From the NCBI RefSeq assembly GCF_009363075.1, contig NZ_CP045293.1, positions 4,030,001-4,094,000 on the forward strand: a DNA stretch of 64,000 nucleotides. The letters are read 5' to 3'. The notes under the pieces are model-generated. The model did no database searches and was not told the DNA's origin. It saw only the letters and a program-made list of their open reading frames with translations. This DNA is from Paenibacillus guangzhouensis (GTDB taxonomy: Bacteria > Bacillota > Bacilli > Paenibacillales > Paenibacillaceae). Below, piece by piece: positions 7,857 to 16,503 of the stretch (positions are counted from its first letter, which is position 1; each line of letters starts with the position of its first letter). The translations under genes were made by a program, and so were the position numbers.

Positions 7857-8061
7857 CACCGAAACACTAAGCGCGAGAGTAAATAAGCGAGCGACGGTCG
7901 GCACGCTGCTATCCGTGGGTTGGTTACCACATTCTATGCCTTCGTCAAGGAGAGCTTTTACTAGCTAGCAACGCACATTCGGATTATTTATCCTAGTGCA
8001 AACGGGCGCTCGTATGTTCTCTCCCGAACCTTCGTTTACTCCCGGGCCTAATGTTCCGGTG
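7857..8061 (-). ncRNA. Candidate structured RNA in the IS right end (bridge/seeker RNA)
   Basis: The segment between transposase stop and right terminus is bounded by two 27-base arms, 7857-7883 and 8035-8061, complementary to each other. On the transcript 26 of 27 positions can pair, four of them as G-U wobbles, with one C-C mismatch. The resulting molecule would be about 205 nucleotides with further internal hairpins. In IS110/IS1111 elements the long non-coding end encodes a guide RNA with target- and donor-binding loops. Position and structure fit that, but I could not identify guide segments matching the insertion site, so the assignment is inference. Transcription from the minus strand is assumed. 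Confidence 0.5.
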
Positions 8062-8108
8062 TTTTTCCTTAGAGTCTCAGTGCTTTGGTATGTTATCGTG
8101 TTTAAACT

Positions 8109-9224
8109 TCACGATCTTCCTTGCTCTGCAATTCGAGCAACAGCCCAAATAAATCCGACTAATTCTCGCGCAACGGCGCCGATGGCAACATTTTTATGTT
8201 TGCTTTTTCCGAATACAAGTCGACGGTATTTATTGTGCAATCTTTCTTGCGCTTTCCATGACAGTAACTGTACTTCGGCAGGCAGTCCTTCCAATCGCTT
8301 GGCAAGATCTCCTTTAACAGCAGGCCGGTGCCGGTAGCTCCAAGCCGACTCCACTAGCGTACGTCGCAAATGTCCATTCCCTGCTTTAGTCATAGAGCCT
8401 CTTCGTGTTGTCTGACCTGACGAATATTCACGAGGAACAAGTCCTAAATAAGCCATGAGTTGCGTAGGCGAACGAAATCTCTCGAATGATCCGATTTCTG
8501 CAGCAATTGTAATCGCTGTTATATGCGCAACACCGCGTAGTGATTGCAGAATCTGAATTACGGAGGACTTCGCGCCTGTCGTAGCTTGTTGGAGAAGTGC
8601 ATTTTCTAATCGACCGATCCGATGCTCGATCTCTTCGAGTGCATGAAGCATTTCCGTAAAGACAACTTCCATAGCTTCGTGCTGGAATGTTAGCGCTGCG
8701 AGCCAGACGCGATACTTCTTTGTCCAGCGTCGTTGAATTGACTCTGGTGGATGAATCTGGTGCCGCAACAGAAATTTAAGTATCCGTTGACGAGCACGAT
8801 GCGCATCCTCCCTAGCAGCTTCGCGGGAACGAACAAGGTCCCGCAGCGCTTCGTCATCACGTGTTGGTACATGAATAGCCGTCAACTCGCCAGCACGAAA
8901 AAGACGAGCAAGCTGCTCTGAATCCCGACGATCTGTTTTGACATGGTCACCCGGACGTTTTGGCATGAGAGAGGGTGCAATGACAATGCAGCTCGCACCC
9001 ATAGATTCGATCCAACGCTGCGTTTCGTAGCCTGTAGGGCCTGCCTCGTAGCAGAATGCAAGAGAGTCCGCGGGCCCTAATTCTTTTATTAATTTTCGAA
9101 GAGCGCCAGGGGTATGCGCAATAGTGCCATAGTAACGTGGGAGTTCACGGCCTGGATCTGCAATGGCTACTGAAATTTTTTCCTTTGATACATCTAAACC
9201 GATAAACTTTGTGACATACTGCAT
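8109..9224 (-). CDS. IS110-family transposase (DEDD recombinase)
   Basis: A 371-residue transposase, preceded by AAAGGAGCT. The N-terminal RuvC-like DEDD domain begins with FIGLDVSKEKISVAIADPG and includes YEAGPTGYETQRWIESMGAS and KTDRRDSEQLARLFRAGEL. A coiled-coil-like linker (EIEHRIGRLENALLQQ) leads to the C-terminal Transposase_20 domain (LRGVAHITAITIAAEIGSFE; LMAYLGLVPREYSSG; RRGSMTKAGNGHLRR). That domain includes the Ser region used for strand exchange. Length and all motifs are intact, so the protein looks functional. It acts with an element-encoded RNA to integrate at sequence-specific sites. Confidence 0.96.
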   Translation of the reverse strand: MQYVTKFIGLDVSKEKISVAIADPGRELPRYYGTIAHTPGALRKLIKELGPADSLAFCYEAGPTGYETQRWIESMGASCIVIAPSLMPKRPGDHVKTDRRDSEQLARLFRAGELTAIHVPTRDDEALRDLVRSREAAREDAHRARQRILKFLLRHQIHPPESIQRRWTKKYRVWLAALTFQHEAMEVVFTEMLHALEEIEHRIGRLENALLQQATTGAKSSVIQILQSLRGVAHITAITIAAEIGSFERFRSPTQLMAYLGLVPREYSSGQTTRRGSMTKAGNGHLRRTLVESAWSYRHRPAVKGDLAKRLEGLPAEVQLLSWKAQERLHNKYRRLVFGKSKHKNVAIGAVARELVGFIWAVARIAEQGRS

Positions 9225-9300
9225 AGTAACAGCTCCTTTTGCTTTGTAGCTCTGAAATGGTTTGTACTCCTACTCTCCATTTTTAACCTACGATACTAAG

Positions 9301-9305
9301 CAAAT
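9301..9305. repeat. CAAAT flanking repeat, left side of IS
   Basis: Partner of 7847-7851; see the element entry for the boundary uncertainty. Confidence 0.4.
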
Positions 9306-9761
9306 ACGGGGCTGCTTTACGTTCATCATAGCTAACAAGTCTTTCAGCTTCGTATCCTTCAGTTGTGCAGCTTGTTCCAGCGTAATCGGCCACTTTAGCT
9401 TCAACAGCTTCTGCTGGACATCTGGATTGCTCACTTGTGCTTCAGCTTCTTGCAGGTTAGAGCCATAGAAGCCTTCAAGCAGCGTGAACATGGCATCCGC
9501 TTGCTCCACTGTAGCCCCCTTCAAATAACGTTCCGTTGCCGCCACGGCTTCCGCTGCATCCTTTGTCTTCGACAATTCTTTCTGAAGTAAGGCTTCCAGC
9601 TTCTCCACGGGCTTTGTCGTATGCTCTGTTGATGTCTCCAGCGGCGGCGTAGCAATTGGCTTATGCGTCCCTTGATCCGAGGTGTTACCTGTATTGGAAC
9701 TACATGCTGTCACTGCTGCTAGCATGAGACATATGGAAACGATGACCATGTATCGTCGCAA
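9306..9761 (-). pseudogene. 5' fragment of IS-interrupted lipoprotein gene
   Basis: From the ATG at 9761 the frame encodes a signal peptide with lipobox TAC (VSICLMLAAVTACSSN). A low-complexity Thr/Pro/Glu linker (THKPIATPPLETSTEHTTKP) follows, then a helical domain (LEALLQKELSKTKDAAEAVA; LKLKWPITLEQAAQLKD). The reading frame runs a few codons into the element and stops at 9288. The N-terminal 150 residues could still be made and lipidated, but without the 204-residue remainder at 7235-7849. The family is not recognised. The intact protein was presumably an exported surface lipoprotein. Confidence 0.75.
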
Positions 9762-9850
9762 AGTGATCCCTCATTTCTTGATGAATCTGATATGCACTAG
9801 ACGCATCAGGAGGAAGGATAGTTACAAATCCAAATGGAATTTGGGCAAAG

Positions 9851-9890
9851 AAAAAGCCATGAACTCGTATAGTTACGAGATGCATGGCTT
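9851..9890 (-). terminator. Intrinsic terminator after the aldolase-domain gene
   Basis: A long hairpin with outer arms AAGCCATG/CATGGCTT and inner arms CTCGT/ACGAG. On the minus strand it is followed by a T-rich run (TTTTTCTTT). Confidence 0.75.
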
Positions 9891-9901
9891 GTTTTCCATC
9901 C

Positions 9902-10864
9902 TTATTTGGATTTCGTAATGGCCGTCTCCGGTGTCGTCAGACGATCGTAGAAATCGACAGCTTTATCCTTATCATCCGATGCACGCAGCGCCATCGCAGA
10001 ACGAGGATGCTCGTCCAATGTGCCCGTAATCATGTAAGGAATGATATATCCCCACTCTTCGCGTTCGCGGAGCGGAATCATGTAACGCTCGATAATATCA
10101 AGCACAGGGCGCAAGGAGTATTTGCTGTGCTTCAGATGCGTAACAAGAAGCTCGGTCGGACAGTTCCCAGCAGCACGGCCCATCCCGTATACCGATGCGT
10201 CAAGCAATTCGACGCCAAGCTCAGCAGCAATGAGCGTATTGGAGAATGCCAATTGCATATTGTTATGCGTATGCACGCCTAGACGTTTGTTCGGCAAATG
10301 TTGTTTAAACTTCTCTACGAGATGTTTCATATCGTTATGATCCAAGCTACCGTAAGAATCGACGATATAGACAACGTCCACGACACTTTCGTTGATCATC
10401 TCGAACGCTTCGAGCAGCTCATGCTCCATCACATTCGACAAAGCCATGATGTTCAGCGTTGTCTCATAGCCAAGATCATGGAATTTCTGCACCAAATCAA
10501 GCCCTTTATCAACGTCTTTGCTGTAACATGCTACACGGATAAGATCGAGCATGCTCTCGCTGCGAGGTAGAATGTCGTTTTCATCGACACGGCCGATATC
10601 AACGAGCGCAGATAGTTTTGTATTTCCTTTTTGCGGGATGACTTTACGAAGGAAATCATCATTTAGGAAACGCCAAGGTCCGACTTCATCGGCACCTTTT
10701 AATAATTTCGGGGAGTTCTTGTAGCCGATTTCCATATAATCAACGCCTGCTTCATTCAACCCAGCATATAGATTCTGAACGAATTCGATGCTGAAATCCC
10801 AATTGTTCACTAGGCCGCCATCACGAATGGTGCAGTCGACGATTTTGCAATGATTTGTCTTCAT
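9902..10864 (-). CDS. HMGL-like aldolase-domain protein
   Basis: A 320-residue protein of the HMG-CoA lyase-like/4-hydroxy-2-oxovalerate aldolase superfamily. It starts KIVDCTIRDGGLVNNWDFSI, where the D-x-T-x-R-D-G motif supplies a metal ligand and the catalytic Arg. HTHNNMQLAFSNTLIAAELG carries the two metal-binding His residues, and YGMGRAAGNCPTELLV matches the family's G-x-G-x-R-A-G-N signature. It lacks the C-terminal regulatory domain of isopropylmalate synthases. The TIM barrel is therefore complete but the substrate is not known. The gene is monocistronic with its own terminator. Similar stand-alone genes elsewhere neighbour polysaccharide or acyl-donor synthesis; nothing here proves that role. 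Confidence 0.85.
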   Translation of the reverse strand: MKTNHCKIVDCTIRDGGLVNNWDFSIEFVQNLYAGLNEAGVDYMEIGYKNSPKLLKGADEVGPWRFLNDDFLRKVIPQKGNTKLSALVDIGRVDENDILPRSESMLDLIRVACYSKDVDKGLDLVQKFHDLGYETTLNIMALSNVMEHELLEAFEMINESVVDVVYIVDSYGSLDHNDMKHLVEKFKQHLPNKRLGVHTHNNMQLAFSNTLIAAELGVELLDASVYGMGRAAGNCPTELLVTHLKHSKYSLRPVLDIIERYMIPLREREEWGYIIPYMITGTLDEHPRSAMALRASDDKDKAVDFYDRLTTPETAITKSK

Positions 10865-11031
10865 TAAGCTTGTCTCCTTTGATCCTCTTTTTCATTTCCT
10901 TCCATTCTACTTGAATTAGTGTGGTAAATCAAAAGGATTTTCCGCAAATCACACCACATTTCGACGCAATTTCGCCAAAAATTAAGGATGTTCAATTTCC
11001 GGTAAACATGTTATAGTGAAAATGTTCACAA

Positions 11032-11046
11032 TGATAACTATTCTCA
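11032..11046. promoter_or_regulatory. Fur-box-like site upstream of feoA
   Basis: TGATAACTATTCTCA matches the 7-1-7 Fur consensus TGATAAT-N-ATTATCA at 13 of 15 positions. It lies 30 bases before the feoA start, downstream of a possible -10 (TATAGT, 11012-11017). Repression by Fur in iron sufficiency is the expected behaviour for feo operons. Confidence 0.65.
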
Positions 11047-11075
11047 ATTATAATATGAAACAAGGGTGACTTTCG

Positions 11076-11321
11076 ATGAACAGCCAAGCAATTGTAAACC
11101 TAGCCAGCGTTGCCCCAGGTTCAACCGTACGCATTCATAGCTGTGCCGATCTCCATGTCCTCGTAAGCAGGAGGCTGCTTGATTTAGGCATTACCATTGG
11201 ATCAGAGGTCCACATGAAACGGAAAGCGCCTTTCGGCGGGCCAATCACTTGCGAATCAAACGGACAGATGTTCGGTATCCGCAGACAAGAAGCAAAGAAG
11301 ATCGAGGTGATCTTGGTATGA
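11076..11321 (+). CDS. feoA: Ferrous iron transport protein A
   Basis: An 81-residue SH3-like FeoA protein (VRIHSCADLHVLVSRRLLDL; GITIGSEVHMKRKAPFGGP), the usual length for the family. It is cytosolic and binds or modulates FeoB in Fe(II) uptake. Its TGA overlaps the FeoB ATG (ATGA at 11318-11321), so the two are translationally coupled. A Fur-like box precedes it. Confidence 0.93.
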   Translation: MNSQAIVNLASVAPGSTVRIHSCADLHVLVSRRLLDLGITIGSEVHMKRKAPFGGPITCESNGQMFGIRRQEAKKIEVILV

Positions 11322-13327
11322 GAACGATTGCGTTAGCTGGTAATCCGAATACCGGGAAAACCTCCCTGTTCAACACCCTCACGAAATCTTACGAATATGT
11401 CGGTAACTGGTCTGGTGTGACGGTCGAAAAAAAGGTTGGGCTGCTGCGGAACAAACAGGGCCAGCTCGTCGATCTTCCGGGCATCTATTCCTTGCATCCG
11501 GTCTCCAGCGACGAAGGCGTTGCTGCGAATTTTCTGCTTACAGAATCGCCAGATGCCGTATTGAATATCATCGACAGCTCTCAGCTCGAAAGAAACTTCT
11601 ATCTAACTGTACAGCTGCTTGAATATAACAAGCCCTTTCTCATCGGATTAAACATGATTGATGTCGCTAAGGCACGCGGGATATATATTGATTCAGATAA
11701 ATTGTCCAACCTTCTGCAGGTCCCTGTTCTACCGATTGTCGCACGTACGGGACAAGGCACGAATCAAATGCTGAGTCATTTATCCGATCCGAACTTACCT
11801 GTTAGCCAATTCCAGATTCCATACGGACCCATTGTTGAACAAGCAATAACGGCTTGTATCCGTGCGCTCCCTCAACAAGAGGGGTTACCGGATCCTCGCT
11901 GGCTAAGCTTGCAATTTCTCGAGAATAACCCGGTTGTAATCGATAGACTGACCAGCATCATGTCGTTGGAACCTCTGCGAGCGATCTACGAACAGACCGA
12001 AGAGGCTCTCCGTGCATCGGGAGAAGCCCTGCACCTGCCGCAGTTCATCCGCAGTGTGCGGATGGACTTTATTCGACAGCTTATGGATCAATGTGTGGAC
12101 AAAAGGCAATCTGAGTCCCATACACTAACCGAACGGATCGACGCGATCATAACGCATAAATGGCTTGGTTTGCCTATTTTCCTTGCATTTATGTTCCTGC
12201 TGTTCAAGCTTACTTTCGACTGGTTCGGACAGCCCCTCTCCGATGTATTGGACGGATTTATCGGCGGTCCGGTCAGCGACCTGGCGAATCAGGCGTTAAC
12301 AGCCGTTGGCGCTTCCGAGTTCACCCATGCCTTGATCGTGGATGGGATTATTGCTGGCGTAGGCGGTGTTCTCGTCTTCGTCCCTCAAATTTTCATGCTG
12401 TTCTTCTTAATTTCATTGGTTGAAGACTCCGGTTACATGGCCCGCGTGACGCTTGTGATGGATCGCGTCATGGAGATGGTAGGACTCAACGGCAAAGCCT
12501 TTATCCCTTTTATTATCGGATTTGGCTGCAACGTGCCTGCGGTAATGGCTGCGAGATCGATCGAGCAACCGAAGGAACGGCTTGTTACGACACTGCTCAC
12601 ACCGCTCATGTCTTGTTCGGCAAGGCTGCCGGTCTATAGTCTGTTCGCTGGCGCATTTTTCATCAGCAACAAAGCGGTCGTCGTCTTCTCGTTATATCTG
12701 CTTGGCATCGTCATGGCATTAGCCTTGGCCAAGTTGTTCACGCATTTATTCTATACAGGGGAGAAGTCGATCTTCGTCATCGAGATTCCGCCCTACCGCA
12801 TGCCTCAAGCCCGCTCCTTGCTGCGCAACACGTGGGAAAAAGGGAAAGGCTTCATTCGTAAAGCTGGTACATTCATTCTCGGAGGATCGGTCGTGATATG
12901 GTTCTTATCCTATGCGGGACCCAGTGGGTTCGGCGTCGACATGGATCATAGCTTCCTTGCATGGATTGGTGGATTATTCGCTCCCATTCTTGCACCTCTT
13001 GGGTTCGGCACTTGGCAGGCGGGAGCATCTCTGTTGACAGGGTTTATGGCCAAAGAAGTCGTCGTCTCCACCATGAACATCATTTATCATACGCCGGATA
13101 TGTCAGGCTTAGAGACACAGATCAAGCACGCGTTCTCACCACTTCAAGCATACAGCTTCATGGCCTTTATTCTACTGTATGTCCCTTGCCTTGCTACCGT
13201 AGGCGTCATCAGGAAAGAGACCGCTTCGATGCGCTGGACGTTATTCTCCATCGGATATGGATTAACGCTCGCATACATTGTCTCCGTACTTATCTATCAG
13301 ATCGGGCGATGGATCGGGCTCACGTAA
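11318..13327 (+). CDS. feoB: Ferrous iron transporter B
   Basis: A 669-residue protein starting at the ATG at 11318, which overlaps feoA; the longer in-frame extension lies within feoA and is rejected. The N-terminal G domain has GNPNTGKTSLFN (P-loop), VDLPGIYSLHP (switch II region) and NMIDVAKARG (guanine specificity, NxxD). The membrane domain contains the Gate motif PFIIGFGCNVPAVMAARSIE and a second LMSCSARLPVYSLFAGAFF. About eight to ten helices follow, including a C-terminal GFMAKEVVVSTMNIIY. It imports Fe(II) across the cytoplasmic membrane under G-domain control. At 669 residues it is at the short end of the family. Confidence 0.95.
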   Translation: MRTIALAGNPNTGKTSLFNTLTKSYEYVGNWSGVTVEKKVGLLRNKQGQLVDLPGIYSLHPVSSDEGVAANFLLTESPDAVLNIIDSSQLERNFYLTVQLLEYNKPFLIGLNMIDVAKARGIYIDSDKLSNLLQVPVLPIVARTGQGTNQMLSHLSDPNLPVSQFQIPYGPIVEQAITACIRALPQQEGLPDPRWLSLQFLENNPVVIDRLTSIMSLEPLRAIYEQTEEALRASGEALHLPQFIRSVRMDFIRQLMDQCVDKRQSESHTLTERIDAIITHKWLGLPIFLAFMFLLFKLTFDWFGQPLSDVLDGFIGGPVSDLANQALTAVGASEFTHALIVDGIIAGVGGVLVFVPQIFMLFFLISLVEDSGYMARVTLVMDRVMEMVGLNGKAFIPFIIGFGCNVPAVMAARSIEQPKERLVTTLLTPLMSCSARLPVYSLFAGAFFISNKAVVVFSLYLLGIVMALALAKLFTHLFYTGEKSIFVIEIPPYRMPQARSLLRNTWEKGKGFIRKAGTFILGGSVVIWFLSYAGPSGFGVDMDHSFLAWIGGLFAPILAPLGFGTWQAGASLLTGFMAKEVVVSTMNIIYHTPDMSGLETQIKHAFSPLQAYSFMAFILLYVPCLATVGVIRKETASMRWTLFSIGYGLTLAYIVSVLIYQIGRWIGLT

Positions 13328-13355
13328 TGAACAATTCCTACATGGGAGGAGCGAA

Positions 13356-13535
13356 ATGAAGATGGTAGATATTCTAATTGTGTCAGTGATCGTCCTGTAT
13401 GCCGCATGGACATTATACCGATTCTTCCGTAAGAGCAGACAAGGAGCATGCGCTTCCTGTTCACAGAATAAATCATGCCAGATGAACCAATGTTCGACGC
13501 CTTCATCACAGCAATCTGGCTCCAAAGAGATATAA
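13356..13535 (+). CDS. FeoB-associated Cys-rich membrane protein
   Basis: A 59-residue protein starting at the ATG at 13356, set by GGGAGGA just upstream. One N-terminal helix (MVDILIVSVIVLYAAWTLYR) is followed by a basic segment and a Cys-rich tail (CASCSQNKSCQMNQC, four Cys). This is the architecture of the small Cys-rich partner genes that follow feoB in many Firmicutes, where they probably act like FeoC. It lies 28 bases after feoB and before a strong terminator, so it is the third gene of the feo operon. Confidence 0.88.
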   Translation: MKMVDILIVSVIVLYAAWTLYRFFRKSRQGACASCSQNKSCQMNQCSTPSSQQSGSKEI

Positions 13536-13536
13536 A

Positions 13537-13576
13537 AAGAGAGGAAGAGCTTACGATCAGCTCTTCCTCTCTTTCG
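13537..13576. terminator. Bidirectional terminator between feo operon and pepA
   Basis: AAAGAGAGGAAGAGCT and AGCTCTTCCTCTCTTT form a 16-base-pair perfect stem with a short loop, between convergent genes. A/T tracts on both sides allow termination in both directions. Confidence 0.88.
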
Positions 13577-13579
13577 GTT

Positions 13580-15094
13580 TTACGAATCTTCTTGTGATAT
13601 GAACAGTTCGGTAATCGTACGGACCATCTCGCCCGTCGCCCCTTTGCTATCAATCCCACGGTCCTTCATCAGGAATGCCGTTCCGCCTGTATCCAAATGA
13701 ATCCATGGCATCCCATCCGCAAAGGTGCCGATGAATAATCCTGCCGTAATCGTTGCACCATGAGAACCGGTACTATTACGCAAATCGGCCACATCGCTCT
13801 TCAACATATCCCAGAACTCATCGTATGCAGGCAGCTGCCACACCTTCTCGCCCGTCCGTCTGGATGCCGCGATGAACTCCTGCAAGAACGTCTCATCATT
13901 CGTAACCGCACCGGTAGCCACATCTCCTAACGCTACGAGTACCGCTCCCGTAAGCGTTGCCACGTCAATGAGCTTCGTTGCCCCCAGCTGCTTCGCATAG
14001 GTGATGCCATCCGCCAAGACAACTCGGCCCTCGGCATCTGTATTCAGAATTTCAATGGTACGTCCGCTGAGTGTCTTCACAATATCCCCAGGTTTAAACG
14101 CCGTTGATGAAGGCATGTTCTCTGCCGATGGAATCACCGCAATGACATTGATACGCGGGCGCAGCTGCGCAATGGCTTGCATGACCCCTAGAACAACAGC
14201 GGATCCGCCCATATCGCTGATCATTTCTTCCATCCCTGCTGCCTTCTTCAAGGATATGCCGCCTGTATCAAAAGTGATTCCCTTGCCAACCAATCCGAAC
14301 ACATCTTCGGCATCGTCTGCGCCATGATATTTAAGTACGATCATCCGCGGCGGATTCGCGCTGCCTTGCCCAACGGCAAGCAATCCCCCCATCCCAAGAT
14401 CCGCGATCTGCTGCTCATCTAGAATCTCGACTTCTAGCTGATGGGCATTCGCGATCTTGACGGCTTCCTCTGCGAGTAACTTTGGTACGAGCATATTACC
14501 TGGAATGTTGGTCAAATCACGAGCCAGATTGGTTGCTTCCGCATAAATCTGTCCTGTCTGTACCCCCTCTATCCAATGATGCGTAGCATCTTCCAGATCG
14601 GACGCCTCACGCAGATAGATGAATTCCGATACACCTTGGTATTTCGATTGATTCAGGTGATACTTCTTCATGCGATAAGCCCCATGCAGGAAACCTTCGG
14701 TCAAGGCACGAGCACAGGTGTAAGACGGCCGTTCGGTCACGATAACCTCATGTACAGCGGGTACGACCCACGTTACCGTTGCCGCCTTCAATTTCACTAC
14801 CGCTCTGCCTGCCGCCTGCGCGGCTCTACGCAGCACATCAGGCTGCAGCTCACGGCTTCCGAGTCCTACGAGCATTACTGTCTTGAATTGAAAGACGCCA
14901 CCGACCGGCATCGCGTAGACCTGATTCTGTTTGGCTTCGAATAAGCCTTGCGCAGCAGCTGCCTGCAGCACCCCATCCAAATCCGGATGGATGCTCCCTG
15001 CCTTCAATTGTTCCTTTCGAATGGGCCAGACGATGACTTCCGTCTGTACATTCGTAAGCCCGGTCATCGCATCACACCGTATTGTTGTTTTCAT
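13580..15094 (-). CDS. pepA: Leucyl aminopeptidase (M17)
   Basis: A 504-residue cytosolic aminopeptidase of family M17, full length. The C-terminal catalytic domain has the two-metal site and catalytic Lys in GKGITFDTGGISLK. The family signature NTDAEGRVVLAD (Asp and Glu ligands plus the bicarbonate Arg) follows, then TLTGAVLVALGD. The N-terminal macro-like domain carries VFQFKTVMLVGLGSRELQPD. It removes N-terminal residues, preferentially Leu, from peptides as a hexamer. The gene stands alone between the feo terminator and the histidine kinase, and nothing nearby suggests special regulation. Confidence 0.95.
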   Translation of the reverse strand: MKTTIRCDAMTGLTNVQTEVIVWPIRKEQLKAGSIHPDLDGVLQAAAAQGLFEAKQNQVYAMPVGGVFQFKTVMLVGLGSRELQPDVLRRAAQAAGRAVVKLKAATVTWVVPAVHEVIVTERPSYTCARALTEGFLHGAYRMKKYHLNQSKYQGVSEFIYLREASDLEDATHHWIEGVQTGQIYAEATNLARDLTNIPGNMLVPKLLAEEAVKIANAHQLEVEILDEQQIADLGMGGLLAVGQGSANPPRMIVLKYHGADDAEDVFGLVGKGITFDTGGISLKKAAGMEEMISDMGGSAVVLGVMQAIAQLRPRINVIAVIPSAENMPSSTAFKPGDIVKTLSGRTIEILNTDAEGRVVLADGITYAKQLGATKLIDVATLTGAVLVALGDVATGAVTNDETFLQEFIAASRRTGEKVWQLPAYDEFWDMLKSDVADLRNSTGSHGATITAGLFIGTFADGMPWIHLDTGGTAFLMKDRGIDSKGATGEMVRTITELFISQEDS

Positions 15095-15253
15095 GGTAGT
15101 CTGATCACCAGTCCTTCTTCGTTATTGCTACATTATATTCAGATTATGCCCAGTAATCGATTATACTCTGTATATGAGGAACAAAAAAGGCGGCAATTTG
15201 TCTGCCGAATTTCGTTTTATTTGGACATGATCAGACGAAAATATTGGTGATAC

Positions 15254-15306
15254 GAAAAAGACTTTTATAAGGAAAAACGGAATTCTCCCTCATAAAAGCC
15301 TTTTTC
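15254..15306 (-). terminator. Terminator-like hairpin after the kinase gene
   Basis: AAAAAGACTTTTAT and ATAAAAGCCTTTTT form a long AT-rich stem with a T-run on either side. It closes the histidine kinase transcript on the minus strand. Confidence 0.6.
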
Positions 15307-15318
15307 ATAGACCTGACC

Positions 15319-16389
15319 TTATACAGCACATTGGGCCATTGGCAGCGTTAGCGTAAATTCAGTCCCCACACCAACTTGACTGTTCACATGGATCGAGCCG
15401 CCGTGGTTCTTCATAATACGCTCACTCACCGACAACCCTAATCCTGTTCCTGACGGCTTCGTCGTATAGAAGGGTTCGAACAGCTTTTTCTGCGCGAGCT
15501 TACTCATGCCTTTACCATTATCCCGAATCATGATTTTGAGCTGTTCTCCGGTACTCTTCACTGCCAGTTCAATGAGACCCGGCACTTGCTTCCCGGATTC
15601 ACAGATCGCATCCATCGAATTCTTCATCAAATTCAATATCACTTGCTTCATTTGTTTCACGTCGATCGCTACTTGCCAATCCGTAATCGATTCCTCCCGT
15701 ACTTGAATCTGGCATCCGCGCATTAACGCTTCACTCTCTATCAGCATAATAACCTCACGAAGCAGCGAATGAATCCCCTTACAGGTTTTTTCCGGCTTCG
15801 TAGGCTTGGACGAATTAAGAAATTCATAAATAATATCATTGGCGCGATCGATTTCCATTAGAATAATGCGCGTATATTCTTCCTTCCCGATCGCCATCAA
15901 ATAGGGCTTCAATAACTGAATAAAACCTCGAATCGCTGTAAGCGGATTCCGAATTTCATGGGCAATGGCCGCAGAAATCTGCCCCAGCATGACCAGCTTG
16001 TCCTGCTGATACGTCGTCTGTTCGACATCCTGGTAGACCGAGACGTCCTTGATCGTTAACATGCAATACCCGCCCATGCGCGCGGAATTCGTGATCGTAA
16101 TGAGCCAATGCCGATTATTGTTATCCAATAACTCATACCGCGTCAGTTTGTGCCTGAGAACGGCTTTGGTCACCTGAATGATCAGTGAGCGGAATTCCCG
16201 CTTGAGCGCCGGGTGGCGCATCAATTGCTTAAGTGAATAACCTTGCAGCGTATCTCCTGAAATTTCGAGTAAACGCAGCAATTCCTGATTGGTGAAGCAT
16301 AACATCCCACTCGAATCGAATAATAATACGCCGCTATCCAACTGCTGAAGTGCATTCTCATATACGTGATTCCGAAGATCTACCGCCAA
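15319..16389 (-). CDS. PAS-domain sensor histidine kinase
   Basis: I choose the TTG at 16389 because AAGGGGGG sits 7 bases upstream; the frame extends 37 codons further without a ribosome site. The 356-residue protein has no membrane segment. A PAS domain (ALQQLDSGVLLFDSSGMLCF, about residues 15-120) is followed by HisKA with the phosphorylatable His in AAIAHEIRNPLTAIRGFIQL. The ATPase domain has an N box (NLMKNSMDAI), a G1 box (DNGKGM) and F/G2 boxes (LFEPFYTTKPSGTGLGL). This resembles cytosolic sporulation-type (Kin) or NtrB-like kinases. No response regulator is adjacent, so it is an orphan kinase. Confidence 0.92.
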   Translation of the reverse strand: MAVDLRNHVYENALQQLDSGVLLFDSSGMLCFTNQELLRLLEISGDTLQGYSLKQLMRHPALKREFRSLIIQVTKAVLRHKLTRYELLDNNNRHWLITITNSARMGGYCMLTIKDVSVYQDVEQTTYQQDKLVMLGQISAAIAHEIRNPLTAIRGFIQLLKPYLMAIGKEEYTRIILMEIDRANDIIYEFLNSSKPTKPEKTCKGIHSLLREVIMLIESEALMRGCQIQVREESITDWQVAIDVKQMKQVILNLMKNSMDAICESGKQVPGLIELAVKSTGEQLKIMIRDNGKGMSKLAQKKLFEPFYTTKPSGTGLGLSVSERIMKNHGGSIHVNSQVGVGTEFTLTLPMAQCAV

Positions 16390-16503
16390 AGCTATACCCC
16401 CCTTAGCTAAAAATGCAACTTTATCACCATCATAGTAAAAAAATGGCAAATTGGTCAACCATAGATCCTGTCGAATTAGAGGTAGTTTTAGCGTATACAA
16501 AAA

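Larger units (their letters stand above)
7852..9300 (-). mobile_element. IS110/IS1111-family insertion sequence (about 1.45 kb)
   Basis: The element carries one transposase gene (8109-9224), a short left end (about 75 bases before the transposase start) and a long right end (about 255 bases after its stop). A long non-coding right end is what I expect for the IS1111 subgroup; IS110 proper has it on the left. Subterminal inverted repeats are visible: GAGAGTA begins 23-24 bases in from each proposed end (CGAGAGTA at 7874-7881; TACTCTCC at 9271-9278 on the plus strand). It is inserted into a lipoprotein gene. The limits are inferred from the CAAAT repeats. An alternative uses CTTAG, which is also present near both ends (7867-7871 and 9296-9300). 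Confidence 0.75.

Noticed and set aside
7857-7883. Initial reading of the 16-27 base complementarity at the right junction as a target guide of a bridge RNA.
   Set aside because: The match extends well inside the element's right end, so it is more simply explained as an intra-element stem than as guide-target pairing; no other segment matched the flanking host sequence.
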